The notes: generated by a model from the sequence alone, not told the origin. A stretch of DNA of 64,000 nt from Synechococcales cyanobacterium CNB (GCA_030263455.1 SZOZ01000001.1:62001-126000); one strand, 5' to 3'; positions 1 to 10,045 are shown, counted from the first letter of the stretch. Numbers and translations are program-made.

Positions 1-2
1 CC

Positions 3-704
3 CCTGGCGCGGCCGGCCAGCGCAATGCCGACAACCCCTGGTACGACCGGGACAACGGCCAGCGCGATCGCTACGCCGACGACGACCGCAACTGGGTCTT
101 CCCGGAGACCGCCTTCTTCGATCCCACGCGGAACGACGAGGGCCGCAAGCGCCAGACGTTCATGGTCCGCTTCCGCCAGGGCACGGGCGCGCTGGCCCTG
201 GGCGAGACGCGCGAGGCGCTCATCCTCGCTCCAGCGCCGTCCACCGCCTTCCGCAACGCCGAGCCGTACCGGAGCCATAACTTCCTCGCGGCAGAGGATC
301 CACGCGCGATGGTTCGCAGGCTGCTCGACCGCCAGCAGGTCTCGCCGAACCTGTGGCCGACGCAGCTCCTCGGCGATATGGCCAGCGACACAGCGCTCGC
401 GCGCGCCGTACCGCAACTCGTGCTCTACAAGGAGCGTGAACTGGCCGCGACGTTCCGGCTGCAGCCGGATCGCACCACCGGTTCGCTGTACCGCGACAAG
501 CAGACGCCGGAGTACGTTCGCCTGCCCGGCTTCCTCGTGAAGCCCAAGGAACTCAACGCCTGGCTCGAGGGCGATTCGAACAAGGACGGCCGGTGGACGG
601 TGGATGACCAGGCCCTCGCCCGGTCGTTCGTCGTGCAGCGTTACGGTGGGGGACTGCAGGAAGTCGCTCTCGCGCCGGTCCCCGGCGGAGGGGCGGACCA
701 GTGA
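3..704 (+). CDS. C-terminal part of an unrecognised protein, first gene of the pseudopilin operon
   Basis: The frame is open from the left edge to a TGA at 702-704, so only the last 233 or so residues are visible and the start lies outside the window. I recognise no domain. The visible part has no membrane segment and is rich in Asp, Arg and Gln. The next gene starts at a GTG overlapping this stop codon (GTGA), so the two are translationally coupled, and a role in the same pseudopilus assembly is likely by context only. It could be another minor pseudopilin, whose N-terminal prepilin helix would be off the window. Confidence 0.7.
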   Translation, partial: PGAAGQRNADNPWYDRDNGQRDRYADDDRNWVFPETAFFDPTRNDEGRKRQTFMVRFRQGTGALALGETREALILAPAPSTAFRNAEPYRSHNFLAAEDPRAMVRRLLDRQQVSPNLWPTQLLGDMASDTALARAVPQLVLYKERELAATFRLQPDRTTGSLYRDKQTPEYVRLPGFLVKPKELNAWLEGDSNKDGRWTVDDQALARSFVVQRYGGGLQEVALAPVPGGGADQ

Positions 705-1774
705 CCCGCGCGACCGTCCATCGAGGCGCTGCGTTCGGCTTCTCGCTCGTCGAGGTGCTGATCGCTGTCTTCGTGCTTGCGCTCGGGCTGCTCGGCCTTG
801 GCGCGGTCTTCCCCGTTGTCGTGCGCGAGCAGCGCATCGCCTCCGACGCCACCCTCGGCCTCGGCGCGATGAACTCCATCAAGTCCGAACTCACGGCCCG
901 GACCGACCTGCTCCGGTTCAACCCGGGCACGGGTCTGTACGAGGGCGGCTGGGTCCAGTGGGTTTCCAACGTCACGCAGCAGAACGGACTGCCCTTGAAC
1001 GGTCCCTGGGGCGACTGGCCGGGTTGGAACCCACCGCCCATCGACGCGACCACCGGCGCGGTTCGGCTCGGAACGGGCGGCAGCGCGGTCGAGATCTTCG
1101 TCGGCTCGCGCCTGTTCCCCGCGCCCCACACCGAGGGCGTCGAGCCGCGCTTCGTCTGGGACTTCGTCGGCAAGCGCATCCCGCGGGGCGATCCGAGCGA
1201 CCCCGCCGACGACGCCCTGATGATCGCGCTCTTTCTCCGGCGCATCGACCCGGGCATTCGCCTTCCCGTGCAGCCCGGCGCGGGGCGCATCTCGCTGGCG
1301 CGCACGCTCACGGACGATTCGCTCAAGGAGCCGAACCGGCGTTCGCCTGTCGGCGCGCGCCGCGACGGCACCCCCTCGAACAACGGCCTGAACGAACTGG
1401 GCCGACGCAACTACTCTCGCCCCGTCGTTGCCGAACTCTTCCCCGACTTCCTCGGCCCCGGCGTCGGACAGACGCAGCGCGATCTCATCGCCCTCAGCGA
1501 CACCATGCCGGCGCAGCAGCGCCGACAGTACGAACAGATGCTGGGTCAGACCGGCCAGCGTTTCGTCGACGCGCAGGGCAACGTGTACCGCGTGGTCTCC
1601 GCCACCGTCGTCAACCCGACGCTGCCGATGGCCATCCGGATCGACCCGCCCGTCCCCATGATCCTCCAGGATCTCGACGGCGATGGGGAGATCACTCCCG
1701 CCGACCTCAGCCCGATCACCTTTGTGCCGCAGGCGCCGCCCGTGGATCCGATCGTCTTCGTCATCGAACCGTGA
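701..1774 (+). CDS. Prepilin-type N-terminal domain protein (PilV/GspI-like minor pseudopilin)
   Basis: A 357-residue protein opening with a short basic leader, then the prepilin peptidase site GFSLVE at about residues 13-18 (Glu at +5 after Gly) and a hydrophobic helix up to about residue 40. This is the signature of type IV pilin and type II secretion pseudopilin proteins, which are cut after Gly and N-methylated by a prepilin peptidase; one is encoded at 21693. The rest is an unrecognised periplasmic domain, long for a GspI or PilV protein (usually 120-180). Start GTG 701 overlaps the previous stop. The following genes carry W/J-like and K-like partners, so a minor pseudopilin tip complex is the likely role. 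Confidence 0.82.
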   Translation: MTRATVHRGAAFGFSLVEVLIAVFVLALGLLGLGAVFPVVVREQRIASDATLGLGAMNSIKSELTARTDLLRFNPGTGLYEGGWVQWVSNVTQQNGLPLNGPWGDWPGWNPPPIDATTGAVRLGTGGSAVEIFVGSRLFPAPHTEGVEPRFVWDFVGKRIPRGDPSDPADDALMIALFLRRIDPGIRLPVQPGAGRISLARTLTDDSLKEPNRRSPVGARRDGTPSNNGLNELGRRNYSRPVVAELFPDFLGPGVGQTQRDLIALSDTMPAQQRRQYEQMLGQTGQRFVDAQGNVYRVVSATVVNPTLPMAIRIDPPVPMILQDLDGDGEITPADLSPITFVPQAPPVDPIVFVIEP

Positions 1775-1794
1775 GCAGCGAGATGGAGCGAGCC

Positions 1795-3495
1795 ATGAAC
1801 AACCGGGCCGATCGCGACCGTCGCGGCTTCACGCTCATCGAGCTGCTCGTTGCCATCGGCGCGATCGCGCTGATCGCCGTCGGCATCGCGGCGGTCTTTG
1901 AGTCCGTCGGGAGAACCGTCACGGGTGGTCGTCGCGTGAGCCTGCTGAACCAGGCCGCCGCCCAGATCGAGCAGCAGCTCCGCCAGGACTTCCGCGCCAT
2001 GAGCCGCGACGGCTTCCTCGTGATCCGCCACGGCTACGTGGACGTGAACGCGAACGGCACGCTTGACATCACGACCGGCGCGGACGACGTGATGCTCCAT
2101 CCGGCCGATCTCGCGCCCCGCCCCCGGCGCTCCGATGAGATCGTCTTCCTCGCCCGCGGCCAGTTCACGAGCGTGCGCGATGCGTTGCATCCCGAGCGTT
2201 CGCCCAAGGGCGACCACGCTCGCATCTACATCGGTCACGGCGCCCGCTACGACGCCGACGGCACGACGGCCGAGATCAACGCTTTCGTCACGCCGGAGGT
2301 GAACCATGGGGCGAGCGGTGGCCCTGCCGATCGCTGGCGCCTGGGCGCGCGCGACGGTCCGAACGAGTTCGCTGCCGAGTGGATACTCGCCCGGCACGTC
2401 ACGCTGCTCATCCAGCCGACGGGCGCGGAGCAAGGCCCGCCGAATCCCGACCCGTTCAACCTCGCCCCGGCGCGCTGGCTGGACAGCGACATCCAGATCG
2501 CCGGCCAGCCCGCGGCGTCGAGCCTCTTCCGCCACCTCGCGCAGTTCGGCTCGACGGACGGCCCGGTTCCCCGCATCCGGAACAACTCCGCCGGCCTGTC
2601 TCCTCTCTTCGCGTCCGGGCTTGTCGATGTCGCTACGACCGACCCCGCCGAAGTGCGCACCATCATCTGCGACGCCGCGATCCTTCCGGTGAACTCCTCA
2701 CCCGCGGACTTCGACCCCGCGACCGGCACTGTGCTGGACGGCTCGTTCCAAGCCTCGCCCGCGAACGGCAACCCGCTCCTGGGCGATCGCAAGTTCGTCC
2801 ATGCCTGGCTGCGCGAGTTGTTCCCGGCGCATTCCTACGCCGGCTCCGCGGGTGGGCACCGCATCCGGGTCGAGCCGTCGATGCCGGCCTACGTTGACAC
2901 CGTCTCGCTCGCGGCTCAGCAGGGTTGGGCGTCGGACGTCCTGGCCTATCGGCTCGCCGATCAGCGGGCGGTTACGGCGCACGGGTTCGTCCCCCGCTGC
3001 ACCGAGTTCATCGTCGAGTTCTCGTTCGGTGAGACGGTTAATGACACGAACAACCCCCGTCACGGCGAACTGATCTGGCACGGGCTGGAGCGCTTCGTGG
3101 ACGCCGACGGCAACCCGGGCAACGGCCCGTTCAACGACGGGCGCGAGCACCGCGTCGCCGCGCCGTACCCGACCGATCCGGCGACGGGCAACCCCCGCCC
3201 GTACGCCACGATCTATCGCAAGCTCGACGGCACGACCGGCACGTACGCGCTGGCCGCGAGCACGGTCTACGACACGACGCTTCCCGCGGGCGGCACGTAC
3301 CCCGTACAGCGGTACGCGCACTTCGGCTACTTCGATCCGACGTGGAACCCCGGCGCGGCGAACGAGCCGCCCACGCTGCCCTGGGCATGGCCAAAACTCA
3401 TCCGCATCACGCTCTCGCTCGCCGACGCGCAGGACCCGTCGGTCGAGCAGTCGTACCAGTTTGTCTTTGAAGTGCCCGAGCGGCGCTCGTTCTGA
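1795..3495 (+). CDS. Prepilin-type N-terminal domain protein (PilW/GspJ-like minor pseudopilin)
   Basis: A 566-residue protein with a ten-residue leader, the cleavage motif GFTLIELLVAIGAIAL and one hydrophobic helix. The cell would cut after Gly and assemble it into a pseudopilus. I chose ATG 1795 because a GGAG lies 6 nt upstream and the leader then has normal length; ATG 1783 and GTG 1771 (overlapping the previous stop) are in frame. The C-terminal approximately 520 residues are unrecognised and far longer than a typical GspJ (about 200). It sits between the PilV/GspI-like and GspK-like genes, the usual I-J-K order of minor pseudopilins. Confidence 0.8.
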   Translation: MNNRADRDRRGFTLIELLVAIGAIALIAVGIAAVFESVGRTVTGGRRVSLLNQAAAQIEQQLRQDFRAMSRDGFLVIRHGYVDVNANGTLDITTGADDVMLHPADLAPRPRRSDEIVFLARGQFTSVRDALHPERSPKGDHARIYIGHGARYDADGTTAEINAFVTPEVNHGASGGPADRWRLGARDGPNEFAAEWILARHVTLLIQPTGAEQGPPNPDPFNLAPARWLDSDIQIAGQPAASSLFRHLAQFGSTDGPVPRIRNNSAGLSPLFASGLVDVATTDPAEVRTIICDAAILPVNSSPADFDPATGTVLDGSFQASPANGNPLLGDRKFVHAWLRELFPAHSYAGSAGGHRIRVEPSMPAYVDTVSLAAQQGWASDVLAYRLADQRAVTAHGFVPRCTEFIVEFSFGETVNDTNNPRHGELIWHGLERFVDADGNPGNGPFNDGREHRVAAPYPTDPATGNPRPYATIYRKLDGTTGTYALAASTVYDTTLPAGGTYPVQRYAHFGYFDPTWNPGAANEPPTLPWAWPKLIRITLSLADAQDPSVEQSYQFVFEVPERRSF

Positions 3496-3523
3496 GCCGC
3501 GACCACGCGGCGGGAGATGCCCG

Positions 3524-6500
3524 ATGACAACCGACCTGCACAACCGCACGAAGCGTTCTCGCGGGGGTCGGCGTTCGCGCGCACGCCTGCTGAAGGCGAT
3601 CAGCGGCCTGCCCGCGGGGGCGGCGCCGTCGCGCCGCGGCTCGTTCCTCATCATGGTCGTCGGCGTGCTGGCGCTGCTCGCCGTCGTTACGGTGCTCTAC
3701 GCCGCGATCGGGCGGTCCGACCGCCAGGTCAGCGCGGCGGTCGTGAAGAACGATGAGCGCCACAGCGTCCCCGAGCAGGTGCGGGACTATCTCGCCGGCG
3801 TGATCGCGGCGGACACGTTCTCGACCTACTTCGCCGGCGAGTACGGGGAGAACGGCGCGCCCCTCCAGCGGCGCGAGGCGTGGGACTACCCCTCCTCGCC
3901 GTACTTTGTGACGAACCCGAACACGGGGGCGGTGGTTCCTGTCACCACACAGAACTTCTCGCCGACCGGCCTGATCAACCTCAGCGGCGTGCTCGTCGGC
4001 ACCGGCACCGACCCGTGGCTGGCCGCGAGCGAGCCGACCTACCTCAACTTCGGCAAGAACTCCTACACCGCGACCGAGGAATACCAGCGTCAGATCGACT
4101 GGGCGCACATCTCGAACTTCGCGCCGGACGGCGCGTTCGTGAACCTCTACAACCTCCGCCGCGGCGGGGGGAACTTCGCCGCCACGCCGTGGGAGATGCG
4201 GCGCGACCTGCGCCTTTGGGACAGCGGTCCGAACGCGAACCCGACGGCGACGCTCGACTTCGGCGGTACGGCGCAGGATTCCGACACGTTCAGCCACCGC
4301 CCCGCGGAGTGGACCGCCCGCCAGCGGGCCGCGTTCCGTGTGCCGCGCCACCCCGTCGGGAGCGTGAACTCGTACAACCACATCGCGTTCCCGCTCTACC
4401 AATGGGCCGATGCGGACGGCGACGGCATCCTCGACTCGCGGTGGTTCGAGCTGGTCGAGGCGCGGCATCCGAACCAGCCCGAGCAGTGGCGCTCGTTCCT
4501 GAGCGATCGCCGCTACCGCTATTTCATCGCCGCCCGCGCGATCGACCTCTCTGGCCGGATCAATGTCAACACGGCGACGGACCTCGCCGACGCTCCCTCG
4601 CGCTCCAACATGCTCGGCCTGACGCCCTCGGATGCCGACCTCTTCGCGTTTCTGACGATGGAGAACGCCGCGCTGAACGCCGGGTCCGCCCTCACCTACG
4701 ACCGGCTCGAACAGCCCAAGCAGGCCAACCAGCCCGGCGACTATTCCTCGCTCGACGATCCCGTCTTCATGTACGACATGGGCCGCTACGGCTACAACGC
4801 CCTGCGCCAGACGCTCTTCGCCGGCCTCGTGCCCCCCGCGAACTGGAACGGCACGAACGGCTGGGAAGTCAATGACGTGAAGCGCACCAAGTACTACCGC
4901 GACTTCGCCGGCCTGGGGATGGACGCGGCCGGACACGACTCCGGCGCGATGCACACCATCGCCGCTCCTTTCAACCTCGCCGACCTCTACGAGCTGCTCG
5001 TCTACAACGGCGTGAACGACCCGGCTACCCGCTCTCGCCTCGAATCGGCGGTCGGCGGGCGGTTCCTGAGCGGCGGGCAGCCGTATAGCCCGCTGCGCGA
5101 CAACCGGCCGCTCGCGCTCGAACGCGGCGGCATCGACAACGACGCCATCAACGACGGGCCGAACGGCTTTCTCGACAACGACGCTCTCGTCCAGGTCTCG
5201 ATCGACCCGCGCCGCCGCCTCACCACGATCAGTGCGGCCAGGCCGATCCTGTCGCGCCTCGGGGTTACGCCGAACACGCCGATTTCGACCACGGACCTTC
5301 GCGCCTCCACGGAAAGCCTCTTCCCCGGCGGTGTGCCGTCCGTCGATACGCTCTTCCAGCACTACGCCGACGCGCTGCTCCCGTACTCGTACCTCTCCGC
5401 GGCGTGGTCGGGCACTGCCGGGTACTCGACGCTGTTCTACGGGCACCGCGGGCCGGAACTGGCTCTCCGCATCGCGGCCCACATGGCCGTGAACATGGCC
5501 GACGCCTACGACGAGGACGATTCGCCCACAGTGCGGACGCTGCTCGTCGATGCGTCCGTCCGTCAGCAGATCATCGACGACGTGAGCGGCAACTACTCTC
5601 CGAACCTGCTCGACCTCGGCGACGCTCGCCTGGCGCAGGGCGAGCCGGTCAGCTCGCAGGCGATCAACGTCTTCGGCATCGAGGTCCAGCCCTTCCTCAC
5701 CGAGGCTGCCTCGTTCGCCGTCTACACCGACACGCCCCGGCTGCTCGGCGGCGACGACGACACGGGCGAGCGCACGATCGGCGACGGGAACAGCCAGGTC
5801 AAGGTCTACACCCGCGATCCTTCGATCGACGGCCGCGTCCTGGAGAGCAATCCCGACTTCCTCTTCGAGGTCATCGCGTTCCAAGTCCACAACCCCTTCG
5901 ACCGCGCCGTCACGCTCCCCGACACCGGAGGCTCGTTCTACGTGCAGTACGGCGACGACTACTACAAACTTGTCAGCGGCGCGTACGGCGGCGGCGCGAC
6001 CAGTGTCACGATCGCCCCGCGCGAGACGCAGGTCTTCTACACGCTGAGCAACGGCATCACCGAGATCGCCACGCGCATCGCCAACATCACCGGCAACCCG
6101 GTCCCCACCGAGGAGGCCACCGTCCAGGACTGGCTGGACACGCAACTCGGCGTGGCCGCCATCCGCGTCGCTCCCGCCGACATCGACACCGGCACGCTGG
6201 ACACGAGCAACGCGTTCCGCAACCTCCAGAACGGCACGGACGAGAGCCGGCGCGTCGTCAGGCTCTGGCGCAACTCCGGCGGCACGTCCCCGACGCGCAT
6301 CCTCGTCGATCGCCTCCGTGACCCCGCGCCCGGCGGTGTCACGCTCGATCGCCAACTCAGCGGGCACGGTCCGGGCGCGCAGGGCGGCGTCTCCGGCGCG
6401 CAGCGCGGGCCGGAACCGCCCGATCCCAACGCCAGCCCCGACAATAGCGGCCTCTCCATCACCCGCCACGCCTCCATCCGGCGCAAAGACGACCCGCGCG

Positions 6501-7963
6501 GCGGTACGACTTCCGATCCGCCTCCCAGCGTTCTTCCCGCCTACTGCATCGAGTCCAAGTGGCAGGGCTCGCTCCAGAACGCCACGCAGACCGACGGCAC
6601 CGGCTCGCGTCTGACGATCGGCGACTTCACCGGCACGAAGGGCGACAAAACGCTCAACGGCCTCCTGAACAAGCAGGCGGGTTTGGCGGCCCAGGCTCTG
6701 CTGCCCACCATCAAGCAGGGGCCGGACGACAAGAGCGGCCAGTCCATCGGCGCCAACATCGCCGGCCGCACGCTCGACGGTTCGCTGCCGGGCGAGACGC
6801 CCCTCTACGCCGTGCCCAGCCTCGACAACCGGAAGTTCGAGGAGACGGGCGGCGTGTCGCGCATGCGCGTCGCCGATCTCCTCCTCCCCCTCGGCATCGG
6901 CCCGACGTTCGACCCCGCCGAGGCCGACCAGCAGGATCAGTGGACGACCCTCTCCGAGGCGCTGGCCATCGCGCTCTACTACGAGAATCCGCCCGCCGGG
7001 GACTTCTACCACAATGCGTTCTCGATGGGTGTCGGCCTTGCACTCGGCCCCGCGCTCGAAGCGGGCCAACTGGTCCTCGACGACTTCGTCCCCTTCTTCG
7101 ACGCCAACAACGACGGACTCTTCGACGCGGCGAGCGACCAGCGATGGGGCCTCGGCGTCCCGATGGCCATGACCGTGCTCGACCGCTTCACCACCATGCC
7201 GCGCCGATTCGGCTCGACGAGCGTCGGCACCTTCGGCGTCATCAACGTCAACACGGCGCCGCTCGCCGTCCTTCGTGCGATCCCGATGTTCAGCCCTGCG
7301 GCGCCCGACCCGGGCGGCGGATCGTGGTGGTGGTTCGGCAGCGGGCACGATGAGACCTCGGACATCGCCGCCACCGTCTACGCCTACCGTGACCGTCTCG
7401 CCATCTACCCGCGCGACTTCGCCGCCGTGCCCGTGAACCTGCTGAACTTCCGCGACGGTTCCAGCGGCCTGCCGGGCGGCTCCCCGCCGGGTTACGACCC
7501 TGCCGACGACGGTCGCCTCACCGCGACGGGCATCCCCGCCATCCGCGAGATGCCGGGCCTGCTGACACCGGGCGAGCTGCTCGCCGCCCGCGACACGCAG
7601 TACCCCGATGCCGCCTTCCCGCACGACATCGACCGTCTCGGCTTCAACGGCCAGAACGTCGCCCACGAAGGCCTCGAATCCGTGCGTTATGGAACGGGCG
7701 GTACGGACGACCTCGCCGATGACTGGGCCGAACGCCTCGTCATCGCCAACGCGGCGATGTCCAGCGTCAGCGTTCGCTCGGACGTCTTCGCGGTCTGGTT
7801 CGTGCTGCACGGCTACCAGGAGTCCGACGTGAAGGGCTTGGCCACTGACCAGCCCATGACGCCCTCGATCGCCCGTCGCTTCCTGATGGTGGTGGATCGT
7901 TCGAATGTCGTCCGCCCGAGCGACAAGCCGCGCATCCTGCTGTTCAAGGAGGTGCCGCTCTAG
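3524..7963 (+). CDS. Very large GspK/PilX-like minor pseudopilin
   Basis: A 1479-residue protein with a basic N-terminus, then GSFLIMVVGVLALLAVV as a single membrane helix, the arrangement of GspK and PilX proteins. Two copies of the INVNTA motif typical of GspK occur near residues 345 and 1239; the second is followed by Pro, Leu and a short helix (APLAVLRAIP), as in the GspK family. ATG 3524 has GGGAG 7 nt upstream. Classical GspK is about 330 residues, so this is more than four times larger and may contain a duplicated core with extra domains. It closes the operon and is followed by a strong hairpin. Role by family: capping the tip of a type II secretion pseudopilus. Confidence 0.75.
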   Translation: MTTDLHNRTKRSRGGRRSRARLLKAISGLPAGAAPSRRGSFLIMVVGVLALLAVVTVLYAAIGRSDRQVSAAVVKNDERHSVPEQVRDYLAGVIAADTFSTYFAGEYGENGAPLQRREAWDYPSSPYFVTNPNTGAVVPVTTQNFSPTGLINLSGVLVGTGTDPWLAASEPTYLNFGKNSYTATEEYQRQIDWAHISNFAPDGAFVNLYNLRRGGGNFAATPWEMRRDLRLWDSGPNANPTATLDFGGTAQDSDTFSHRPAEWTARQRAAFRVPRHPVGSVNSYNHIAFPLYQWADADGDGILDSRWFELVEARHPNQPEQWRSFLSDRRYRYFIAARAIDLSGRINVNTATDLADAPSRSNMLGLTPSDADLFAFLTMENAALNAGSALTYDRLEQPKQANQPGDYSSLDDPVFMYDMGRYGYNALRQTLFAGLVPPANWNGTNGWEVNDVKRTKYYRDFAGLGMDAAGHDSGAMHTIAAPFNLADLYELLVYNGVNDPATRSRLESAVGGRFLSGGQPYSPLRDNRPLALERGGIDNDAINDGPNGFLDNDALVQVSIDPRRRLTTISAARPILSRLGVTPNTPISTTDLRASTESLFPGGVPSVDTLFQHYADALLPYSYLSAAWSGTAGYSTLFYGHRGPELALRIAAHMAVNMADAYDEDDSPTVRTLLVDASVRQQIIDDVSGNYSPNLLDLGDARLAQGEPVSSQAINVFGIEVQPFLTEAASFAVYTDTPRLLGGDDDTGERTIGDGNSQVKVYTRDPSIDGRVLESNPDFLFEVIAFQVHNPFDRAVTLPDTGGSFYVQYGDDYYKLVSGAYGGGATSVTIAPRETQVFYTLSNGITEIATRIANITGNPVPTEEATVQDWLDTQLGVAAIRVAPADIDTGTLDTSNAFRNLQNGTDESRRVVRLWRNSGGTSPTRILVDRLRDPAPGGVTLDRQLSGHGPGAQGGVSGAQRGPEPPDPNASPDNSGLSITRHASIRRKDDPRGGTTSDPPPSVLPAYCIESKWQGSLQNATQTDGTGSRLTIGDFTGTKGDKTLNGLLNKQAGLAAQALLPTIKQGPDDKSGQSIGANIAGRTLDGSLPGETPLYAVPSLDNRKFEETGGVSRMRVADLLLPLGIGPTFDPAEADQQDQWTTLSEALAIALYYENPPAGDFYHNAFSMGVGLALGPALEAGQLVLDDFVPFFDANNDGLFDAASDQRWGLGVPMAMTVLDRFTTMPRRFGSTSVGTFGVINVNTAPLAVLRAIPMFSPAAPDPGGGSWWWFGSGHDETSDIAATVYAYRDRLAIYPRDFAAVPVNLLNFRDGSSGLPGGSPPGYDPADDGRLTATGIPAIREMPGLLTPGELLAARDTQYPDAAFPHDIDRLGFNGQNVAHEGLESVRYGTGGTDDLADDWAERLVIANAAMSSVSVRSDVFAVWFVLHGYQESDVKGLATDQPMTPSIARRFLMVVDRSNVVRPSDKPRILLFKEVPL

Positions 7964-8044
7964 GAAGGAACCGGACGCCGGCGTATGCCCGGGTCCGTAT
8001 GTGTGCCGCGACCCCGCTGGGGCGAGAGAGTGTGTGAGCGGGGC

Positions 8045-8080
8045 GCCGGCCCGTCGCAACCGCGGCGGGCCGGCTTTGTT
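8045..8080 (+). terminator. Hairpin terminator after the pseudopilin operon
   Basis: A perfect 9-bp inverted repeat, GCCGGCCCG (8045-8053) and CGGGCCGGC (8066-8074), with a 12-nt loop, followed by TTTGTT. It lies 80 nt after the GspK-like stop codon and before tRNA-Pro, so it probably ends the operon transcript. Confidence 0.7.
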
Positions 8081-8148
8081 CCCGGTTCGACGGGGCGGCC
8101 GGTCGGCGGGCGTATCCTTTCCCGTCGGCCCGCTGACGCGCCGACCGA

Positions 8149-8222
8149 CAGGGCGTAGCTCAGCTTGGTAGAGCGCGTGGTTTGGGTCCACGAGGTCGCT
8201 GGTTCGAATCCAGTCGCCCTGA
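8149..8222 (+). tRNA. tRNA-Pro (anticodon TGG)
   Basis: A full cloverleaf can be drawn: acceptor CAGGGCG / CGCCCTG, D stem GCTC/GAGC, anticodon stem CGTGG/CCACG with loop TTTGGGT (anticodon TGG), T stem GCTGG/CCAGT with loop TTCGAAT, discriminator A. It reads UGG and decodes Pro codons CCA and related ones. No CCA is encoded. Confidence 0.95.
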
Positions 8223-8279
8223 TTCCGAACAACCCAGCAACGACGCGATCCGGGGCGCGGCCATACAAGGAGCCGGCTC

Positions 8280-8810
8280 ATGCAGGGGATTCTCGACACA
8301 CTCCAGGATCCGCACGCGCGCCACGCGATGCTGGTCCACTTCCCGATCGTTCTTGCTCTCATCGGCGTCGTGCCGCTGATCATCCACCTGGCGATGAAGG
8401 GGCGCAGCCGCGGTCTCGGGGTGGCGCTGGTGGCGTGGTACGCGGCGGCGTCGATCGGCGCGGGGCTGGCCGCGAACGCTGGTGAGGCGGCCGAGGAGGG
8501 TGTTGAGGCATTGGCGCTCACGCCCGCCGAGCAGGCCGCGCTGGAACGGCACGAGGAACTGGGCGAGAACGGATGGGTCTGGCCGCTCATCCCGGCCGCG
8601 CTCGCGGCGGTGACGCTCGTGCCGCGACCGCGCCTGCGTCTTGCCGCGGGCGGACTCGCGCTCGCCGCGGGCGCGGGGGTCGCGGTCTGGGTGGGGGCGA
8701 CGGCGCACGCGGGCGGTGAACTCGTTTACAGACACGGGCTAGGCGTCCCGGCACGGGGCGCCGCGCCGGCCGTCATGCCACGGCTGCAATCGGACGACGA
8801 CGAGGACTGA
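8280..8810 (+). CDS. DUF2231-family membrane protein
   Basis: A 176-residue integral membrane protein with about four hydrophobic segments. It begins with HARHAMLVHFPIVLALIG and ends with HAGGELVYRHGLGV, both typical of the DUF2231 family (His residues in an LVHFPIVL context and a GGxLVYxHGxGV motif). The function of the family is not established; conserved His residues suggest metal or heme binding. AAGGAG lies 8 nt before ATG 8280. The TGA stop directly abuts the TCA stop of the convergent protease gene. The C-terminus is a short acidic tail. Confidence 0.8.
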   Translation: MQGILDTLQDPHARHAMLVHFPIVLALIGVVPLIIHLAMKGRSRGLGVALVAWYAAASIGAGLAANAGEAAEEGVEALALTPAEQAALERHEELGENGWVWPLIPAALAAVTLVPRPRLRLAAGGLALAAGAGVAVWVGATAHAGGELVYRHGLGVPARGAAPAVMPRLQSDDDED

Positions 8811-9944
8811 TCAACCGAACGGCGGCGTGGCGTTGCCTCGCCCCGAGGCCATGCCCCGGTCGATCGCCCCGCGCAGCATGACGAACTCGCCGAGGTTCTC
8901 CATTGTGAGGAGACCGACGAGTCGGCCGTCGCGCAGCACCGGCAGCACGGGGCAGCGAGAGGTCTGCATCCGTTCGAAGGCGTCCTCCAGGTCCGCCGAC
9001 TCGGGCACGGTGGGGCAGCCGCGCAGCATGACGCTGCCGACGCTCGCCCCAAGCCCTTCGCGTGCCAAGGCCTGCACGAGCAGGTCTCGTGTGAGAACGC
9101 CGACGACCTCTCCGTCGGCATCGACAACCGGGAAGTCCTGCTGCGACCCGGCGAGGAGCTCGGCCGAGGCATCCGCGAGCGTCTCGTCGGCACGGAGAGC
9201 ACGGAAGACCGTCAGCATCGCCTGGCCGACGTTCACGCCTTCGAGCACGGAGCGTGTCCGGGCTGCTCTGGCCTCTGCCTGGCCGCCGAGGAAGACGAAG
9301 AGCGCGATGAAGACCAGCCACGGGTTGAAGAAGAGGCCGAGGGCGACGAAGAGCGCGGCCATCAGCCCCCCGACCCGGGCGGCCCACTCGGTAGCGTCCG
9401 CGTAACTCATGGCGGTTGCCAGAAGGGCACGCAGAACCCGTCCGCCGTCCATGGGGAACGCGGGGAGCAGGTTGAAGAGGACGAGCGCAACGTTCACAAT
9501 CGCCAGGTGGGTGACGAAGCCGTAGTGCTCGCCCACGAAGAGCACCGGGGTGCCGGTCGGCCGCACGTCGCCGAACGCCGCGAGCAGGCCGAAGAGCAGT
9601 CCCGCGATCACGACGTTGACCGCCGGACCGGCGAGGGCGATGACGATCTCCTGGACCGGCTCGGTCGGCATCCGTTCGAGCGCTGCGACGCCGCCTATCG
9701 GCAGCAGGGTAATGCCGCGCGTCGCGATGCCATACCGCCGGGCGGCCAGAGCGTGCCCGAGTTCGTGGAGGACGACGCAGGTGAAGAGCGCGGCGACGAA
9801 CCCGAGCGACCAGGCCGTTCCCACCAGGTCGCCGCCCCGAGTCAGGGACACGAACACGATCCATCCGACGAGGAGCAGGAAGGTCCAGTGCATCGCCACG
9901 TCGATGCCGAAGACCCTGACGATCCTGATCGATCCCTTGAACAC
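8811..9944 (-). CDS. Site-2 protease family zinc metalloprotease with CBS domains
   Basis: A 377-residue intramembrane protease of the M50 (SpoIVFB/Rip-like) family. HELGH (about residues 60-64) provides two zinc His and the catalytic Glu, and a NLLPAFPMDGG segment provides the third ligand Asp. After four to six membrane helices come two CBS motifs (about residues 250-370) that probably sense adenosine nucleotides. I chose GTG 9944, preceded by GGGGAG at normal distance; an upstream in-frame ATG at 10016 would add 24 non-conserved residues. Such proteases cut membrane-bound regulators, and no substrate gene is visible next to it. It is convergent with the DUF2231 gene without a gap. Confidence 0.9.
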   Translation of the reverse strand: MFKGSIRIVRVFGIDVAMHWTFLLLVGWIVFVSLTRGGDLVGTAWSLGFVAALFTCVVLHELGHALAARRYGIATRGITLLPIGGVAALERMPTEPVQEIVIALAGPAVNVVIAGLLFGLLAAFGDVRPTGTPVLFVGEHYGFVTHLAIVNVALVLFNLLPAFPMDGGRVLRALLATAMSYADATEWAARVGGLMAALFVALGLFFNPWLVFIALFVFLGGQAEARAARTRSVLEGVNVGQAMLTVFRALRADETLADASAELLAGSQQDFPVVDADGEVVGVLTRDLLVQALAREGLGASVGSVMLRGCPTVPESADLEDAFERMQTSRCPVLPVLRDGRLVGLLTMENLGEFVMLRGAIDRGMASGRGNATPPFG

Positions 9945-10045
9945 GGTCGCTCCCCGCGGGTCGGCACGATCGCTCGCGTGGAGGGTAGCGGTTTTCCGGC
10001 GCGTCCGCCCACGCACGCCTGCGCGGGCGTGTACGCTCCGGTGTC

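Noticed and set aside
3407-8590. A 1727-residue open frame on the minus strand
   Set aside because: It runs antisense to the GspK-like gene, is an Arg/Val/Gly-rich shadow caused by high GC, and has no ribosome binding site or motif.
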